The notes below the pieces were generated by a model, which was not told the DNA's origin, did not search any database, and worked only from the letters and a program-made list of their open reading frames with translations. Both the position numbers and the translations under genes were made by a program. A DNA stretch of 64,000 nucleotides, taken from the NCBI GenBank assembly GCA_026874595.1, contig CM049316.1:48610695-48674694 (forward strand). The letters are read 5' to 3'. Of the stretch, positions 61,011 through 64,000 are shown piece by piece. The first letter of the stretch is position 1, and each line of letters begins with the position of its first letter. The DNA is from Sipunculus nudus. Lineage: Eukaryota > Annelida > Sipuncula > Golfingiida > Sipunculidae.

Positions 61011-61719
61011 TCACATTTTTGAGAGTACTGTTATTATCTGTTTATTCTTCATACATAGATAATACATTTATGTTGACAAAGCTTTTCTAACAGTATAATC
61101 TTACCCCTTTCTTGTTTACATTTGCTTGTCACAAAACACCCTCCATACTGTGAAATTAATTTTTCATTCCCGATACATTGACTTTTGCTGTTTGATATAA
61201 TAACATTATAGCTGCATGACAACTCATTCAGTTTCCATATGATCTTTACCATATTTTCAACATATACAACATAGATCCAAAGCTACAGGTTTATGACTTC
61301 ATCATATTTAATTTTTAGCTCAGCTGACCTATAAGTCATCTGAGCTGTAGTCATGGTCTGTCTTTAGCAAATGCAACATGGATTTATTTCTATTTTTTTA
61401 CATATTAGCATTTTAAAATCTCAAAGATAATGGCCTTGCTGTTTTGTGATAATCAAAAACTAAATATATGAACGCAGCACAAATACCAGATGACACTTTT
61501 TGGACTACATTTAATTTAAGATGCAGGAGCCTCTCATGATCAAATATTTGTAAAGCTATCTGTATTTTAACTATGTGAAAGTAATACATGTTTAAATTAC
61601 CCACTAGGAATATATTAAACCCTGTAAAATATAGAATAAGGAAGGAAGTGGAGATGATCTGTTGTACAATAATACACATTTCATTTATTGACTTAAACAA
61701 AGTACTGTAAAAAAATTAG
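61011..61719. other. Downstream flank with a short family A head
   Basis: 61317-61365 is a 5' fragment of family A (AGCTCAGCTGACC...CTGAGCTGTAG) that stops abruptly. The rest is unassigned. Confidence 0.45.
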
Positions 61720-62325
61720 ATTTGTACATCTTCAAATCTAATTAATAATTCAAATAACAGCTTAAAAATTAAAGGAAAGTGTGCCAAAATTCTTTATTTA
61801 GAGTACCAGTAGTATGCATGGCAAGAGATATAGAATACTCCACACTTTTATAGCAATACATCACTTTTTGGGCACAATTAAATGTGTACTGTAACACAGT
61901 AAAAGTACTAGGGGGACGGGTGCAGGGACGAAGCCAAGCTAGACCTAGTTGAAACCAAGCAAAGCTAAGCTGCCTGGATATCATCACCTACTACACACCA
62001 CTGTTACACTAGGCTGGCTGATGTAAATAATACTTGACATGGTGTCTCAAAATGTGAGTAAAAGCTATTCTTTTCAATAATTTCCTATGAAAAAGCTGAT
62101 TATAAAATCCTTATGTATACATGCTTTGAAAATTAAATCAACAGTGCGTACAAGGAAAATTTAAGGTACTGATTTATAATTAATGCTAATAACTTAAATA
62201 ATTGGCAAAAATCAGGTCTAATTTTGGGTACACAGTTGAATCTTGATTAAATAAAGTTATATCCTGTAAGAAGTCTCCAGCTTCAGCTATTCTCATGTTA
62301 AATTGGTAAATATATTTCCTAATTT
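61720..62325 (-). mobile_element. Family A interior fragment, reverse orientation
   Basis: The reverse complement matches 1480-1860 and 39905-40300 ('catgagaattgctgaagctgg', then 'catgtcaagt...'). It lacks head and tail. Confidence 0.6.
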
Positions 62326-62329
62326 TTTT

Positions 62330-62684
62330 AGCTCAGCTGACTAAAAGTCATCTGAGCTACAATAATCACTCTTTGTCTGTCGGTCTGTCTGTCCTTTACC
62401 AGGAACAAATCGTAACCGCTGGACTTGGAATCTTGTAACTTGACATCCAGGAAGGTCAATGAAAAATCTCCTTGGAAACCTGAAATTAGGTCTCAGTTAC
62501 CCATATCATCCAAGCTATGGGGTTCAGAACCCCCCCCCCCCCCCCTTGGAAATAATAGGAAATTTGATACAAAAGCTCCAGTATCTGAACAACTTATGCA
62601 TTGATCACCATTGTTTCTTTGCATGCATATTGGTCATGGAATGTTTCATCAGTTCTGCAGACTGGTGGCACCACCTGGATTTTT
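62330..62684 (+). mobile_element. Family A subfamily 2 head, cut by family C
   Basis: Head AGCTCAGCTGACTAAAAGTC, GTCTGTCGGTCTGTCTGTCC tract and the 'ggaacaaatcgtaaccgctggac' module, with poly-C at 62530-62545. It ends where a family C head begins after TTTT. Confidence 0.6.
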
Positions 62685-64000
62685 AGGGAACTTGTGAGCT
62701 TATGTGATGGTGTGGCATCGTCCGTTGTCTGTACATTAACCCACTGTCTCGAAAACGACAGGAGCTAGCATCACAAAATTTTATGCAACAAATTAGCCAT
62801 CTGAAAAACTCAAGATTTTGCTTGTTTTTGGCTAACTGCATTTTCTTAGATTTTAAAGAGAAAAAGCTAAAAAAATCTTCACCTCCAAAAAGGTCTAGCA
62901 AAATTGTTAAATATTTCACGGAAATAATCTCTTATACCATCTCTCTCACGTTTGTTCAAATGGTTCAAGTTTGGTGAATTTTGGGCAAGTTACAGGAAGC
63001 TGAACTTAGTCATCTGTTCAAAAAAGCATATTTAAATGAAAATCTCAGAAACGGCTGGAGCTATCATCACCAAAGTTTATGCCAGTGTTGGTCACCTGAG
63101 TCATATATGAAATTCAGGTATTTGTGGCGCCACCTGCATCGGTCTTTTTTGTACGGGGGTCATCATCCATATGACATTAACCCATAATTTCTCAGGAATA
63201 GCTGGAGCTAACTTTCTCACATTTTATGCAATAATCTGACCCATATCAAATGTGGGATTCAGTTTATATTTTGCTACCTGTATTTACTTAGATGTTATTG
63301 GGAAACAGCTGAAAAACCTTTAAAAGTCTTTTTCTCGTAAATGGTCAAGCCAGATTGTTCTATTTTACAGAAATGATCCAAGAGGTGAGCCCTCTCAAGT
63401 TTGTTCAGATGGTTTGCTTTTGATGATTTTTGGCGGAGTTACAAGATTTTGAACTAAGTCATTTGTAAGCATACTGACATAGCAATCTCAGAAATGACTG
63501 GAGCTAGCATCACCTAGTATTGTGCAAATGTTGGTCAGATGACTTATATTTGAAATTGCAGATTTTGTAGCGCCATCTACATTGACCTGATTTTTATGGG
63601 CAAAAACCTCATAATTTTAGCCTCTCCCAGCTTAAAAATGTTTATGATGAAACTGTCAAGTTGAATCGTTCAATTTTTCACAAGAATTATCCTAGTACAT
63701 GACATTCTTTTAATCATATAAGAATTGATTGAGTTTGTTGATTTTTGGTAGAGTTGTGAAGAGCTTAAGATGGTCTTATGGTCATTATTAAGTCTATTTA
63801 AAAAGGAGAATTGCATTAGTTTTCTTCTATAAAATTGTTTTTTAGCAAACCTGTGAGCTTATGCGATGGCGGGGCGGCGGCTGTCTGTGGCTGGCTGTCC
63901 ACCGTCCATGGCCATAAGTCAGAAACCATCGGAGCTAGCAGCTCCAAATTAAATGTAAGAATTAGTCACATGTGAAACTTGGTGCCCTAGAGCTTATTAT
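62685..64000 (+). mobile_element. Family C repeats (two heads), running off the window
   Basis: Heads at 62685 (AGGGAACTTGTGAGCTTATG) and 63844 (AGCAAACCTGTGAGCTTATG) follow T-runs. The body has degenerate modules ('aatctcagaaa(c/t)ggctggagctatcatcacc'). The second copy continues past the window end. Confidence 0.55.

Overview
This window is nuclear DNA of an animal, most likely a bivalve mollusc. It is AT-rich, has exon-sized open frames bounded by splice signals instead of long genes, and is mostly mobile elements stacked inside one another. The mollusc call is an inference from repeats with a 5' hairpin and a (GTCY)n tract, a type I recall as abundant in bivalves. No operons, tRNA, rRNA or CRISPR loci were seen.

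The one recognisable host gene is on the + strand. Five exons at 20214-20301, 24192-24303, 34134-34236, 46695-46757 and 60445-60516 join in compatible phases. They encode the C-terminal ~145 residues of a protein I recognise as the kinetochore subunit CENP-L, ending at a stop at 60516 with poly(A) signals downstream. A sixth exon at 12702-12753 is possible. The N-terminal exons were not found. The 438 nt of supported coding sequence spans about 40 kb.

Each of the four introns carries its own minisatellite: a 56-bp unit (20314-24179, almost the whole intron), a 34-bp unit (25535-28718, split by a transposon), a 43-bp unit (45740-46387) and a 51/55-bp unit (58541-60444). The last array repeats the 3' splice site of the terminal exon about 35 times.

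Much of the rest belongs to several related repeat families (called A, B, C, D and E here). The clearest share a 5' hairpin, a GTCY-like microsatellite, subterminal inverted repeats, a 3' stem-loop and insertion into T-runs. Three family A copies hold decayed AP-endonuclease sequence just before the 3' end. This matches Helentron/HINE (DINE-1-like) rolling-circle elements. One A copy (47638-49584) sits inside another (47104-50931), which fixes the ends.

Other mobile elements are a young 3.2-kb LTR element with only a zinc-knuckle/coiled-coil ORF (15853-19017), a solo LTR (52919-53772), two PIF/Harbinger-like elements (25615-27960, 51802-52182), a TA-flanked 2-kb element (28876-30883), a 936-bp pogo-like MITE (11053-11988), pogo/Tigger transposase remnants (139-4860, 19524-20050), a 636-bp MITE (22903-23538), an inverted pair of ~417-bp MITEs (43680-44095, 55030-55448) and a 95-bp-arm hairpin (5282-5514).
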